NCBI GenBank assembly: GCA_002270295.1
Contig: NISF01000004.1
Span: forward strand, 62,001-126,000
Direction of reading: 5' to 3'
Source of the DNA: Enterobacter sp. 10-1
GTDB taxonomy: Bacteria > Pseudomonadota > Gammaproteobacteria > Enterobacterales > Enterobacteriaceae
DNA: 64,000 nt
In this document: positions 21,141 through 30,391 of the stretch, piece by piece
Numbering within the stretch: the first letter of the stretch is position 1
Layout: every line of letters begins with the position of its first letter
Program-made: the position numbers and the translations under genes
The notes under the pieces: generated by a model
What the model was told of the DNA's origin: nothing
What the model saw: the letters and a program-made list of their open reading frames with translations, nothing else
The model's database searches: none

Positions 21141-22403
21141 TCAGGCCACCTTATGCTGCCGCGCATAAATATACGGCGCAATGTACCCTTCGCGGCCAGA
21201 ATCCAGATAATCCGACCACCACTGCATCATGGCTTTACGGGCATCGATATGTTCAGCACGGTGGATATACGCCGCCCGAACACTGTTGCGTTCCTTATGG
21301 CTCATCTGTCTCTCCACGGCATCCCGTGACCAGAGTTCAGATTCAACCAGTGCGCTGCATGCCATTGCCCGGAAGCCATGTCCGCAGACATCCGCTTTGG
21401 TGTCATAGCCCATTAAGCGCAGTGCCCGGTTAACGGTATTTTCGCTCATCGGCTTATACGGGTTATGGTCGCCGGGAAACATCAGCTCAAGGTGACCGGA
21501 TATCTCCTGTATCTGTTTCAGAATGGCAATCGCCTGTCGGGAAAGCGGCACGATATGCGGAGTGCGCATTTTTGCACCACGACCGGAGAAGCGGACTTTC
21601 TCAATCGTTTTCCGTGTGGCGGGAATGGTCCAGATTTTATGTCTGAAATCAATCTCGCTCCAGCGGGCAAAGCGCAGTTCGCTGGAACGAATAAACAGGT
21701 GGAGAGTCAGCACCACCGCCAGCCTTGTCAGTTGCCGCCCTTGCTGATAGTCGCCGATACGCTGCAGCAGTTCAGGTAACCGTTCCAGTGGCAGGGCGGG
21801 ATAGTGATTTTTAACCGGCGGCGCGGTGACGCCCTCCAGATGCAGCGCCGGATTGTTTTCGGTCAGTCCCTGCTGCACGGCGTAACGCATGATCTTGCAG
21901 AGTTGCTGCCGGGTTCGGGACGCGACTTCCAGAAAGCCTTTATCCTCGATAACTTTCAGTAACGCCGTGAAATGCTGCGTTTTCAGCAGAGTGACGGGCA
22001 GATGACCAATTGCCGGAAAGATATGATTTTTCATACTGGCAAGGATGCGCTCTGCATAGTCAGCCGACCACTTTTTGTTGGTTTTGTGCCACGCCAGTGC
22101 AACGGCCTCAAAGCATTTTTCCGGTGACGCGGCAGCTTTTTCAGTCATGCGTTGTTGCGCGGGATTGATATTCTGCGCCAGCAGTTTACGGATACCGTCG
22201 CGCTGCCGGCGGGCATCGGAAAGCGAGACCTGCGGATAGGCACCTAAAGCGATACGGGATTCTTTTCGGTTGAAGCGATATTTTAGATACCAGAGGCGTG
22301 AACCGCCCGGATTGACAAACAGATACAGACCATGAGAATCGGTCAGTTTAAAGGGCTTATCAGATGGCTTGATACTACGAATTTTCGCGTCGGACAGGGA
22401 CAT
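21141..22403 (-). CDS. P4-type tyrosine recombinase / integrase
   Basis: This 420-residue site-specific recombinase starts MSLSDAKIRSIKPSDKPFKL, the typical P4/CP4-57 arm-binding domain with the DSHGLYLFVNPGGSRLW strand region. It has a SAM-like core-binding domain (around WSADYAERILASM) and a catalytic domain with Arg in FIRSSELRFARW, HGFRAMACSALV and a late Tyr in RAAYIHRAEH. GGAG precedes the start. It lies 160 bp from the 3' end of the tRNA-Asn gene and reads away from it, the normal arrangement for a tRNA island extending to lower coordinates. Confidence 0.93.
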   Translation of the reverse strand: MSLSDAKIRSIKPSDKPFKLTDSHGLYLFVNPGGSRLWYLKYRFNRKESRIALGAYPQVSLSDARRQRDGIRKLLAQNINPAQQRMTEKAAASPEKCFEAVALAWHKTNKKWSADYAERILASMKNHIFPAIGHLPVTLLKTQHFTALLKVIEDKGFLEVASRTRQQLCKIMRYAVQQGLTENNPALHLEGVTAPPVKNHYPALPLERLPELLQRIGDYQQGRQLTRLAVVLTLHLFIRSSELRFARWSEIDFRHKIWTIPATRKTIEKVRFSGRGAKMRTPHIVPLSRQAIAILKQIQEISGHLELMFPGDHNPYKPMSENTVNRALRLMGYDTKADVCGHGFRAMACSALVESELWSRDAVERQMSHKERNSVRAAYIHRAEHIDARKAMMQWWSDYLDSGREGYIAPYIYARQHKVA

Positions 22404-22564
22404 ATGGTGGTCACTCCATTATCGAACTGAAATGACCCCAAATCAGACCACCAATATTCCCGGATGCGGAGAGATAAACAGATATGCATCGGGAAAGATT
22501 TTTACGCTAACTCATTGAATCAAAAACATACAGAGACTCGCCGAGATGCATAAAAACTAGAATT
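22404..22564. other. attachment-side region between integrase and tRNA-Asn
   Basis: About 160 bases between the integrase start and the tRNA 3' end. For P4-type elements the crossover lies within the tRNA 3' end, so this stretch is the island edge with integrase arm sites. The matching distal att copy was not found in the window. Confidence 0.5.
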
Positions 22565-22640
22565 TGGCTCCTCTGACTGGACTCGAACCAGTGACATACG
22601 GATTAACAGTCCGCCGTTCTACCGACTGAACTACAGAGGA
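22565..22640 (-). tRNA. tRNA-Asn (anticodon GTT)
   Basis: The 76-base minus-strand gene runs from TCCTCTGTAGTTCAGTCGGT to CAGTCAGAGGAGCCA. It has a 7-bp acceptor stem (TCCTCTG/CAGAGGA), a T-loop GGTTCGAGTCC and an encoded CCA. The anticodon GTT is the complement of bases 22605-22607. It is next to mtfA as in E. coli (asnT). The integrase at its 3' side marks it as an island insertion site. Confidence 0.97.
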
Positions 22641-22740
22641 ATCGTTTGAACGAGGCGCATACTACTGGCCCCGCATTTTTGTGTCAATACTAAATTTAAC
22701 TAGCTGATTCAGATGGCTAAATTTAGCTCAGCTCGTTGTT

Positions 22741-23538
22741 TTAGTGCACAATTCGCGTGTCGTCCGCGTCCTGCTCTTCATTATCACGTAATCTTTGCAG
22801 CGGGTCCTGGCGGTAAAAGTGGCAGAAACGTTGCCAAAGCGCCGGAAAACGTGGGGCGAAGAATTCTGGTGCGCTAAAGAAATATTCTGACAGGACGGCA
22901 AAACACTCCGCCGGGTCGGTTGCGGCGTAGGCATCAATACTGGCGGCGCTCTCGCCGACCAGGTCAATCTCATCCTGAATGTTGTTCATGGCCGCATGGA
23001 GATCGTGTTCCCAGCCGGCAACCTCGCGTAAGGGTATTAGCGGTACGCCGCTGGCGCGATCGCCGTTACGGGTATCAAGCTTGTGCGCCACTTCGTGTAC
23101 TACGAGGTTAAAACCAGATGCGTCGAAAGAGTCCTGAATATCCAGCCAGTTAAGAATAATGGGCCCCTGCTGCCAGCTTTGTCCTGATTGCACGACCCGC
23201 TGGTTATGCACCAGGCCAATGTCATCTTCCCACTCATCATCAACGACGAACGGGGCAGGGTAGATAAGCACCTCGTGGAAACCGTCCAGCCACTCAATAC
23301 CGAGCTCGAGAACCGGCAGGCAAAACAGCATCGCGATGCGCGCGCTTTGTAGCGGACTCAGCTCCAGCCCCTGTAGGGCAACCAGGCGTTTTTGCTGCAG
23401 AAAGCGCGCCGCCATCTGCACAAGCTGCTGCTGCTCCTGTGTGGACAGGTTGGCTAAAACAGGAATGGCAAGCGCCTGTTCCCACGGAATTCCCGCACTG
23501 TCGGACTCTTCATTTGCTTTCCAGGGCCATTTAAACAT
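22741..23538 (-). CDS. mtfA: MtfA, Mlc titration factor peptidase
   Basis: A 265-residue cytosolic zinc peptidase that binds the repressor Mlc and so affects ptsG expression in E. coli. The zinc site HEVAH is in [17 protein letters not shown], and the sequence is close to E. coli MtfA across its length ([31 protein letters not shown]). The ATG at 23538 (MFKWPWK) is chosen rather than the preceding GTG. The neighbours tRNA-Ser and tRNA-Asn are in the same order as in E. coli. Confidence 0.96.
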   Translation of the reverse strand: MFKWPWKANEESDSAGIPWEQALAIPVLANLSTQEQQQLVQMAARFLQQKRLVALQGLELSPLQSARIAMLFCLPVLELGIEWLDGFHEVLIYPAPFVVDDEWEDDIGLVHNQRVVQSGQSWQQGPIILNWLDIQDSFDASGFNLVVHEVAHKLDTRNGDRASGVPLIPLREVAGWEHDLHAAMNNIQDEIDLVGESAASIDAYAATDPAECFAVLSEYFFSAPEFFAPRFPALWQRFCHFYRQDPLQRLRDNEEQDADDTRIVH

Positions 23539-23631
23539 CACATTGCTCGCAAAGTCGTCACTTGAACATAATTAAAGAGACAGGAACTATTAAAATGCCA
23601 AAGAACCTGGCATTATAGCAACCTCAACAGC

Positions 23632-23721
23632 GGAGAGATGCCGGAGCGGCTGAACGGACTAGTCTCGAAAACTAGAGTAGGGGCAACTCTACCGGGGGTT
23701 CAAATCCCCCTCTCTCCGCCA
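23632..23721 (+). tRNA. serU: tRNA-Ser (anticodon CGA)
   Basis: A 90-base class II tRNA from GGAGAGATGCCGGAGC to CTCTCTCCGCCA. It has a long variable arm (GAGTAGGGGCAACTC) and anticodon loop CTCGAAA with CGA at 23666-23668. The 3' CCA is encoded. The position beside mtfA matches E. coli serU. Confidence 0.97.
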
Positions 23722-24012
23722 CTTCACCTTTCCATCTATCTGATTCGAAATCCTTTAATTAAATTCCTGTTGTTCAGTATACCGTTACGTATGCCATCTG
23801 ATGCCGGCTCTCGCTGGACGGGATTGAACGCTTCTCACGCCCTCATAAGCTATCACTTAGCGATTGCTCAAGGTAGCAGTTTGCCAGTATCTCCTTCATT
23901 TTGTGAGCTAAGTCGTGTGATGCAGCCTGTGGTTGCGCCCATTTAAAAATGAGCCACTGCCGGCGATTGCGCCTTAGGTTATCTCTGAATCTGGTATCGG
24001 TCAGCCGCTAAC
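23722..24012. other. Intergenic region after tRNA-Ser
   Basis: About 290 bases with no supported gene. One frame of about 100 codons continues from the tRNA and is not coding in character. Confidence 0.4.
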
Positions 24013-24037
24013 AAAAAAGCCCGCACGAGGCGGGCTT
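24013..24037 (-). terminator. Terminator of the porin gene
   Basis: Read on the minus strand, AAGCCCGCC and GCGGGCTT form a GC-rich stem with a short TCGT loop, followed by six T. It lies about 18 bases after the porin stop. Confidence 0.9.
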
Positions 24038-24054
24038 AGGTTGGTGAAATAGCA

Positions 24055-25119
24055 TCAGAACTGATAGTTGATACCGACCGCGAACTGATTGTCAGTCGCC
24101 GCACCGGTGACAATGCTGTCTTCCTCATCGAGAAGATTGAATTTATAGGCGGTGTAGACGTTGAAGTTTTTGTTGAAGTAGTACCAGGTACCCAGCTCAA
24201 CATAGTTCATGATCTCTGCATTGCCGTGCCTGTTGTTGCCGAGATCCTGACCTTTCGCGAAGACGTAGCCCAGGGAAGGGCGCAGACCGAAATCGAGCTG
24301 GTACTGAACGACGGCTTCAACGCTCTGCGTTTTATTGGCGATAATGCTATTTTCCATCGGGAGCATATTGCGTGATTCGGCATACATAACGGCCGTATAC
24401 AGGCTATTGGCATCATACTTCGCCGCGATGCTCCAGACTTCCGCCGTTTCGCCTTTGCCGTCGGCAGCCTGTTCGTCAGTACGGTCGGAATTACCGTAGG
24501 CGGCGGCAAAACCAAATCCGTCGAGGCTGTAGTCAACGGACATGCTGTAACCGTCGCCGTTTGCTTTCAGACGATCGCGGTTGGTATTTTTACCCTGGTA
24601 CTGGAGAGCAAAGTTCAGCCCATCGGACAGGCCAAAAAAGTCAGTATTGCGATATGTAGCAACGCCGTTGGCACGGCCGGTCATAAAGTTATCGGTATGC
24701 ACCAGACCGTCGCCGCCCCACTCAACCAGCATATCGGTGTAGCCCGCTGCGTCGTATACCGCCCCGTAGTTACGGCCATAATCAAATGAACCGTAGTTGG
24801 CGTATTTTAAACCGGCAAATGCCAGACGGGTCGCGCTGCCCTGGTCGCCTTCTGGCCGGTTAGCTTTCATATTGTACTCAAACTGACCGTAGCCGGTCAG
24901 GTCGCTGTTGATCTGCGTTTCACCCTTAACGCCGAACCGCGCATAGGAGGTATCTTCAGAGTTGCGATTGCCTTCGTCGGTATCGGTCATAATATGCTCG
25001 CCGACCATTTTGCCGTAGAAATCGACTTTATTACCGCTCTTATTATAGATTTCCGCTGCGCTAGCGGCCCCAGAAATTAATAAGGACGGCACCAGAATTG
25101 CCAGTACTTTTCTTTTCAT
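24055..25119 (-). CDS. OmpC/OmpF-family general porin (YedS position)
   Basis: A 354-residue trimeric outer-membrane porin. It has a signal peptide MKRKVLAILVPSLLISGAASA, the mature start AEIYNKSGNKVDFYGKMVGE, a PEGDQGSATRLAFAGLKYA segment near the constriction, and a C-terminal strand ending in Phe (NQFAVGINYQF). AAGGGAAT precedes ATG 25119. It lies beside drpB and yedJ, as yedS does in E. coli, where that gene is broken; here it is intact. Loop 3 contains no obvious PEFGGD motif in the usual form, so pore properties may differ from OmpC. Confidence 0.92.
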   Translation of the reverse strand: MKRKVLAILVPSLLISGAASAAEIYNKSGNKVDFYGKMVGEHIMTDTDEGNRNSEDTSYARFGVKGETQINSDLTGYGQFEYNMKANRPEGDQGSATRLAFAGLKYANYGSFDYGRNYGAVYDAAGYTDMLVEWGGDGLVHTDNFMTGRANGVATYRNTDFFGLSDGLNFALQYQGKNTNRDRLKANGDGYSMSVDYSLDGFGFAAAYGNSDRTDEQAADGKGETAEVWSIAAKYDANSLYTAVMYAESRNMLPMENSIIANKTQSVEAVVQYQLDFGLRPSLGYVFAKGQDLGNNRHGNAEIMNYVELGTWYYFNKNFNVYTAYKFNLLDEEDSIVTGAATDNQFAVGINYQF

Positions 25120-25687
25120 TATATATTCCCTTTTATTTATAATTAATGTGAATGTCAAAGAGTCGTGCTCGATGCAAAATAAATACTATCTGCGAAGGTT
25201 CATTTTTATTTAAATTAAAAATGTAAGTAAATTATATGTAATATTACAAAATGTTTCATTTTGGTTCTTTATATTAATATTCTATAGGTTGCAAGTGAGC
25301 TATTATTTTGGTTTATTGTCTTTTATAACAATGAATTATTGATGATGGTTGTGAATTCATGCTCGTTATAAAATTTATGGTGTTTATGGTTTAGCGTCTC
25401 AGGTATGTTCTGGCGATAAATATCCTTCTTCTACGATCGGGAATTTCGGAAAATAACCGCTAACGGAGGAATATAAAATCGGTTGTTCAGGGAAATAATA
25501 TAGCGGGGGGAGTGTAGGACATATTATCTATCGGGAGCAGGCGAGAGGCGGCGCAGGAGGCATCGATTCGTCGATGAAAATCCCCGGACGTTGCGGATGC
25601 CTGATGGCAAACTTCGCTGTATAATGTGACTAAAATCACATTTTTATTGCAAGTGACGTTTCGTTACTGAGGAAGGAGAGCGGTTAA
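25120..25687. promoter_or_regulatory. Long AT-rich divergent region between porin and drpB
   Basis: About 570 bases without a gene. The porin-proximal 300 bases are strongly AT-rich, which fits a porin promoter with multiple regulator sites (OmpR- or H-NS-type), but no consensus was assigned. The right part contains the drpB promoter and a GAAGGAGAG ribosome site at 25671-25680. Confidence 0.45.
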
Positions 25688-25969
25688 ATGGAAGAGAAAG
25701 CGAAACGGAGTCTCGGCGGGAAGCTGGCGCTATGGGCTTTTTACGCCTTCTGCGGTTATTTCCTGTGGGCAATGGCGCGCTACTGGTGGGTCGTCGGGCA
25801 CATTCAAAGCATTCCCGGAGTGGGTATTGACGGGGATCTGGGTTCGACGACGGGTAAATGGCTGGGCGCGCTGCTGGGTTTTCTTGTCCTGGGTATCGTC
25901 GGGTTAATCCTTGGGGCTATCGCATGGTATACGCGGCCTGATGGCAGGAGATATGAACATCAGGATTAA
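25688..25969 (+). CDS. drpB: DrpB (YedR), inner-membrane cell division protein
   Basis: A 93-residue protein with a short basic N-terminus (MEEKAKRSLGGKLALW), a first hydrophobic segment (FYAFCGYFLWAMARYWWVV), a loop with IPGVGIDGDLGSTTGK and a second membrane helix (LGALLGFLVLGIVGLILGAI). DrpB in E. coli is a divisome-associated membrane protein needed under low-salt conditions. The identity rests on this layout and on its place between the porin and yedJ. GGAGAG precedes the start. Confidence 0.85.
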   Translation: MEEKAKRSLGGKLALWAFYAFCGYFLWAMARYWWVVGHIQSIPGVGIDGDLGSTTGKWLGALLGFLVLGIVGLILGAIAWYTRPDGRRYEHQD

Positions 25970-26011
25970 AGTTGCTATGATCGCAGCCTACCTTCTCTCA
26001 AAGGAAAGCGC

Positions 26012-26707
26012 ATGGAACTGGTTGACTGGCAGCAACGATTTGAAACCTGGCTGATAGGCCATCACTCGCAGGGCGACTCCGCTCACGACATCTCACATTT
26101 TCGTCGCGTGTGGAGCACTGCTCAACGGCTGGCCGCCAACCGGCAGGTTGACCGTTTGGTGATCCTGACCGCCTGCTACTTTCATGACATTGTGAGCCTG
26201 GCGAAAAACCACCCCGAACGCAGCCGCTCATCGGTGATGGCGGCGAAAAAGACGCAGAGCATTCTGCAGTCGTCATTTGCCGATTTTCCCGTCGACCGCT
26301 ATCCGGCCGTGCTGCACGCCATCGAGGCGCATAGCTTCAGCGCCGGTATTCCTCCCCTGAGCGAAGAGGCGAAGATTGTCCAGGATGCCGACCGGCTTGA
26401 GTCCCTGGGGGCGATTGGCCTGGCACGCGTTTTCGCGGTTTCCGGCGCGCTGAATAATATCCTGTTTGATGCTGACGATCCTTTTGCCGACAGGCGTAAG
26501 CTGGACGATCGTACCTATGCGCTGGACCATTTTCAGTGCAAGCTGCTGAGGCTGCCAAAAACGATGCAAACCGATGAAGGGAGAGCGATGGCGGAACACA
26601 ACGCCCGCTTCCTCGTGCAGTTTATGGCGAAGCTCAGTTCGGAGCTGCAGGGCGACCCCATCGCGCTGGATGAAGCGGTTTTGCGTCGCTTTGACCCACA
26701 GGCTTAA
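26012..26707 (+). CDS. yedJ: YedJ, HD-domain phosphohydrolase
   Basis: A 231-residue HD-superfamily protein, probably a metal-dependent phosphohydrolase. The metal ligands are visible: His in [10 protein letters not shown], the HD pair in [19 protein letters not shown], and a late Asp in [18 protein letters not shown]. Its last 57 codons (26539-26709) are duplicated, decayed, at 57.66 kb in front of dcm. This copy is the intact one. In E. coli dcm follows yedJ directly; here about 31 kb separates them. Confidence 0.93.
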   Translation: MELVDWQQRFETWLIGHHSQGDSAHDISHFRRVWSTAQRLAANRQVDRLVILTACYFHDIVSLAKNHPERSRSSVMAAKKTQSILQSSFADFPVDRYPAVLHAIEAHSFSAGIPPLSEEAKIVQDADRLESLGAIGLARVFAVSGALNNILFDADDPFADRRKLDDRTYALDHFQCKLLRLPKTMQTDEGRAMAEHNARFLVQFMAKLSSELQGDPIALDEAVLRRFDPQA

Positions 26708-26722
26708 AACTGCCTGTGCTAT
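26539..26722 (+). repeat. Left copy of yedJ 3'-end direct repeat (island boundary)
   Basis: 184 bp from CAAGCTGCTGAGGCTGCC to CTGCCTGTGCTAT, shared with 57656-57837. The copies differ by about five substitutions and a two-base deletion (CG in GAGAGCGATG is missing in the right copy). Homology stops sharply on the right side here (GGATATCT against TTGTGATA). Confidence 0.95.
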
Positions 26723-26875
26723 GGATATCTGTGCTCAACATCCCCTGGCCTGAGGGTAAACTCATGACCCACTTTTTTATCCAACCCCGGCTTCCGCTGC
26801 CCGGGCTACCCCTTCCTTCAATGCTGACAGAGATGAAGGGAAAGGAAAAACAGTGGATCAATAAAGTCCCAAAAT
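26723..26875. other. Island left edge, short unassigned segment
   Basis: About 150 bases between the repeat and a terminator. A 37-codon frame (26764-26877, MTHFFIQPRLPLPG...) ends near the terminator but has no ribosome site and no recognised relative. Confidence 0.3.
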
Positions 26876-26911
26876 GAAAAAACGCCCCTTCGTTCGAAGG
26901 TGCGTTTTTTT
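26876..26911. terminator. Bidirectional-looking terminator
   Basis: AAAAAACGC with CCTTCG pairs with CGAAGG and GCGTTTTTT, one unpaired base in each arm. A-run before and T-run after allow function in both directions. Confidence 0.7.
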
Positions 26912-26970
26912 AACGCTCAGACAGTCCCGAATATGGGCACTAAACTTCTCTATCCTCATATTAACTAAAT

Positions 26971-26999
26971 AACTCCCGGATCTGTTATATCCGGGAGTT
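26971..26999 (-). terminator. Terminator of the yceI-like operon
   Basis: Perfect 11-bp inverted repeat AACTCCCGGAT (26971-26981) and ATCCGGGAGTT (26989-26999), seven-base loop. It is immediately downstream of the YceI-like gene on the minus strand. Confidence 0.75.
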
Positions 27000-27005
27000 A
27001 TTCCA

Positions 27006-27578
27006 TTACTGTTGGATACCTTCAACCGAGATAATAAGCTCCACATCTTGTGATGCCGGCCCGAGGTCGCTTTTAATATTGAAGTCTTTGAGGTGAATGT
27101 TGCCCGTAGCCTCAAATCCAGCACGTTTGCCGCCCCATGGGTCATCGCCCTGACCAATAAGTTTCGCGTCCAGAACAGCAGGACGGGTAACGCCATTCAG
27201 TGTCAAATCACCGGTGATATCAAGCTTTTCACCATTCTTTTTGACTGCCGTAGATACAAACGTCGCTTCAGGGAACTTGGCTGTATTGAGGAAATCAGCA
27301 CTTCTCAGGTGTTTGTCACGTTCAGCGTGATTGGTATCAAGGCTATTGGTAGCGATTTTTACATTAACCTTATCAGCCGATGGATTACTTTTGTCATAGG
27401 TGAAAGTGCCATCGAAGTCTTTAAATGTCCCGTACAACCAGCTGTAACCAAGATGTTTAATTTTGAAGTTTACAAATGCATGTTGGCCTTCTTTATCAAT
27501 TTTATAATCAGCAGCTAAAGCTGATCCTGAAATGAACATCGCGGTAAACAGAGAAAGTCCCAGCAAGCGTTTCTTCAT
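27006..27578 (-). CDS. YceI-family periplasmic protein
   Basis: A 190-residue secreted protein with signal peptide [22 protein letters not shown] and mature start [18 protein letters not shown]. The YceI lipocalin-like barrel binds polyisoprenoid-type ligands. It includes [19 protein letters not shown] and the late [14 protein letters not shown]. The start overlaps the stop of the cytochrome b561 gene by four bases, so the two form one operon. It is a paralogue position, since E. coli yceI lies elsewhere; here the pair sits on the inserted block. Confidence 0.9.
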   Translation of the reverse strand: MKKRLLGLSLFTAMFISGSALAADYKIDKEGQHAFVNFKIKHLGYSWLYGTFKDFDGTFTYDKSNPSADKVNVKIATNSLDTNHAERDKHLRSADFLNTAKFPEATFVSTAVKKNGEKLDITGDLTLNGVTRPAVLDAKLIGQGDDPWGGKRAGFEATGNIHLKDFNIKSDLGPASQDVELIISVEGIQQ

Positions 27579-28147
27579 TTTTTAACCTCAGGGTGTGAAG
27601 ACGTTTTACCCAGCATTCTGAGTAGCGTTTCGTCTTTATCAATAAAATGGTGTTTAAACGCTATGAGTCCATGAAGAATAGATACAATGACAACTCCCCA
27701 TGCTACCCATAGGTGTAATACGCCGGCAATGTCGGCCTGTATCGCAGCATCCGATACGATCGCCGGTACACTAAACCAGTCAAAGACGGTTATAGATTTG
27801 CCATCAGCTGTAGATATGAGATACCCGCTAATGACGATAGTGAAAAGTGCCAGATAAAGTAATGAATGAGCGAATCCAGCAGCGACACGCGTTAACTTAG
27901 AATAACTTTTTAACGCAGGAGGGGGAGGGGATATAAACCGCCACAAAATACGAATTATGAGCCCCATCATTAAAAGAATACCAATTCCCTTATGGATTCC
28001 TGGGGCCCTATGGTACCAGGTATCATAATATCCTAATGTAACCATCCACAACCCGAGTGCGAACATCGCATACACCACGACAGCCGTTAGCCAGTGCAGC
28101 GTCATGGATATAAAGCCATAATTTGATTGTGAGTTTACCAGACGCAT
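27575..28147 (-). CDS. Cytochrome b561-family membrane protein (YceJ-like)
   Basis: A 190-residue di-haem membrane protein with four hydrophobic segments: around [51 protein letters not shown] and [20 protein letters not shown]. Histidines in [25 protein letters not shown] and [12 protein letters not shown] are candidates for haem ligands. It should pass electrons between quinol and a periplasmic partner, perhaps the YceI-like protein. ATG 28147 is chosen over a TTG two codons upstream. Confidence 0.9.
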   Translation of the reverse strand: MRLVNSQSNYGFISMTLHWLTAVVVYAMFALGLWMVTLGYYDTWYHRAPGIHKGIGILLMMGLIIRILWRFISPPPPALKSYSKLTRVAAGFAHSLLYLALFTIVISGYLISTADGKSITVFDWFSVPAIVSDAAIQADIAGVLHLWVAWGVVIVSILHGLIAFKHHFIDKDETLLRMLGKTSSHPEVKK

Positions 28148-28562
28148 TTTCAAAACGCTCGATTATGTAACAAAAAAAGTACAATGACTTTGTTTCATTA
28201 ATTAATCAATCATTAAGTTAAAATTAATCTTGATTTTAACTCTGATTCAAATTTATTGTTCAAAACTCATTTTTTTCTACAAATATTCAGCGGCAAGCCA
28301 AATTGAATGCATTTATTTATGTAAATGAGGTTTACATAAATTCAAAAAAATATTCATTTCTTTATTTTAAAAATAGAGAATCTTATAACCGATCGCATTA
28401 GTCCGGATGGTTGATACGATGGACTTTGGTTGCGTTATAGTTAGCGCCGGGTTTATCCCAATATATCCATTGAGGACGATGCGGCACTAATCCGCAAAAT
28501 ACTTTGCTCAAGCCGCGGCATCACCTGTCACAAACTCATTTCAGATCGGCTATCAGGATTTC
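28148..28562. other. AT-rich intergenic region
   Basis: About 415 bases without a recognised gene. The left 230 bases are strongly AT-rich and probably hold the yceJ-type promoter. An open frame preceding 28563 (from a TAA at 28488-28490) is in phase with the next gene but has no start codon. Confidence 0.4.
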
Positions 28563-29048
28563 ATGACGCTGGCGTACCCAGATACGCTAAGGGATTCCAT
28601 ACTTGTACTGGAAAGGCTGCTCCGGACAAACCCGACTGAGATAATGACAAATATGGCCGGCTCCAGCGATCCGATCTTCGGTCTTTTGTGGTTCCCAGGC
28701 TATCAGTTTTCTCTCCGTCTGGCTGATGCAGGAGCTACTGTATTCTGGCGTGTGGATAAATATGTCGATTATGGCGTGCTGAAGGATATCACCCGTTATG
28801 CAATGGCGCGAGCGAGCGCCCACGGACCGCGCGCAGAGATCGGAAAACGGTATTGTGAATGGCAGGAAGATCGACTGGGTTCAGCAGAGCTGGTTACTAA
28901 CGCCGGGGTACTGTGGAACACGCTTTATATGCAGGAAGCCGTGAGCTGGATGCGCAGTAATGATGAAGAAATCGGGGATGAGAATATCGCCCGGTTATCC
29001 CTACTGATGCAGAGGTATATACGTCCACGCTGGCGGAGGATATTCTGA
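28563..29048 (+). CDS. Unrecognised protein near the aldoxime/nitrile cluster
   Basis: A 161-residue frame starting MTLAYPDTLRDSILVLERLL with a largely helical look. It contains GLLWFPGYQFSLRLADAG, YVDYGVLKDITRYAMARAS and a basic end (RYIRPRWRRIF). No motif or family is recognised. The frame stays open for 24 codons upstream (including SPVTNSFQIGYQDF) without a start codon, so the protein may be the surviving C-terminal part of a longer one. The ribosome site is weak. It converges with the AraC-type gene. Confidence 0.5.
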   Translation: MTLAYPDTLRDSILVLERLLRTNPTEIMTNMAGSSDPIFGLLWFPGYQFSLRLADAGATVFWRVDKYVDYGVLKDITRYAMARASAHGPRAEIGKRYCEWQEDRLGSAELVTNAGVLWNTLYMQEAVSWMRSNDEEIGDENIARLSLLMQRYIRPRWRRIF

Positions 29049-29116
29049 AGGGAGAATTGAGAACATTAAATTTCTATTTAAACAATCAATTATCTGCTTT
29101 GCTTACGTTTCACAAT

Positions 29117-30091
29117 CTATCCGGGCTGTATAAAGAACCGGCTTTTCTGCCTCAGGAGCGAGCTGGGCGTGACGCCAAATGCTTTCCGGAATGCATGACT
29201 GAAGTGAGTGAAATCAGAGAATCCGTAGTCAAGCGCAGCCTCAGATACGCTGCATACTCGCCCTTGTTCTAGCGCATCGCGGCTGGCCAAAAGCCGTTCC
29301 TGCCAGATAACGGCTGCTGGCGTTTTCTGATGCCGGGCAAAAGTCCGGGTCACGGTGCGTACTGACACGTGGTGAGCGAGAGCAATATTCTCAACGCTTA
29401 GCTCAGGATTAGTTAGATTTCTGCTGATATAGCTTCTCATTTTTGCATATAAATCGCGTTCTGAAGCCACGTTATGGTGATCCTGAAGCTCCAGGCTCAG
29501 TATCAGCAGATCCAGCATCGTTTGTGAAAAGCGACTGGCCACATCCGAATTGTTGACCAGAACGGGCGTATTCGCTGCCTGGCAAATCATCTCACGCAGC
29601 GGAATAACGCCCGGACGGGTATCATCAAGGACCGTGGCGGTCAGGGCGTCGCTGGCAGGCACTTTTCCTGCCAGCAGATGTCGGGGGATCCGTATGAGAT
29701 GGTTATTTTTGCCCCCGATGCTGAAGCGAAAAGTCTGTGCCGCATCATAAAGAACCAGGTCATTAGACGCCAGGCATGCCTTTCGTCCCCCCTGTTCCAG
29801 CTGTCCGTATCCCCCCTGAATATAACCGAGCCACAAATCATCGTCCGGTCCCGTTCTCAGATGTCGTGATTTTCGCTCCCAGTGGTGAAGCGTTGAAGTG
29901 AGAGTGCAGACATCCACCAGACCCACTTCACGCACGGCCAGTTCACCGTCAAACCTGCCGTCAGCAAGCGGTTTGCCATCTGAAGGAATGCAGTGACGAA
30001 GAATAACATCATTCCAGTATTCGAAACGGTGATGCACTGAAACATGTTCGGTGGAATAGCGTATATCCCGGGAGGCGGAATGACTGTTCAC
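29117..30091 (-). CDS. AraC-family regulator divergent from the aldoxime/nitrile operon
   Basis: A 324-residue protein. The N-terminal half has the AraC-binding-like (cupin) layout seen in NitR-type regulators (HHRFEYWNDVILRHCIP, then GGYGQLEQGGRKACLAS). The C-terminal domain has two helix-turn-helix motifs (LSVENIALAHHVSVRTVTR and SVSEAALDYGFSDFTHFSHA, then FRKAFGVTPS). It is divergent from the aldoxime dehydratase gene with 300 bp between, so it is the likely activator of that operon; an aldoxime or nitrile inducer is inferred, not shown. Confidence 0.9.
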   Translation of the reverse strand: MNSHSASRDIRYSTEHVSVHHRFEYWNDVILRHCIPSDGKPLADGRFDGELAVREVGLVDVCTLTSTLHHWERKSRHLRTGPDDDLWLGYIQGGYGQLEQGGRKACLASNDLVLYDAAQTFRFSIGGKNNHLIRIPRHLLAGKVPASDALTATVLDDTRPGVIPLREMICQAANTPVLVNNSDVASRFSQTMLDLLILSLELQDHHNVASERDLYAKMRSYISRNLTNPELSVENIALAHHVSVRTVTRTFARHQKTPAAVIWQERLLASRDALEQGRVCSVSEAALDYGFSDFTHFSHAFRKAFGVTPSSLLRQKSRFFIQPG

Positions 30092-30391
30092 GGCGACACC
30101 TCATATCAGAATGAATTGTTTCAAACTGAAAGCAATATTTGCGCCATGACTGTTTTGCGAGAGATTTCAGAGCGAATTGATGTATTCAGATACGCCAAAC
30201 GACGGGGGGCGCACTATTAACGGGCAGTGCTGCACTGTTTCTTTTCATCACGAGTCACCCCCTGATTTATAAATATCAGGGGTGTCCCTCCCAGCCAGAC
30301 GATTGTCCGGTTGAGCCAGGTATCCGGCAGATTTCTCCTTAGTATCAATGGTGAATTAACCCATCGCTGAAACTATTTACCGGGAGTCTTT
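30092..30391. promoter_or_regulatory. Divergent araC-type / oxd promoter region
   Basis: 300 bases without a gene. A hairpin at 30256-30284 (CACCCCCTGAT against ATCAGGGGTG, one bulge) lies about 110 bases upstream of the aldoxime dehydratase start. It could be an operator or the terminator of a lost gene. CGGGAG at 30381-30386 is the ribosome site. Confidence 0.5.

Noticed and set aside
22404..22564. Search for a second att copy of the tRNA-Asn 3' end inside the window
   Set aside because: No other occurrence of the tRNA 3' sequence was noticed on either strand, so no island end is claimed within the window.
26764..26877. 37-codon frame at the left edge of the inserted block
   Set aside because: Too short, without a ribosome site, and it runs directly into the terminator.
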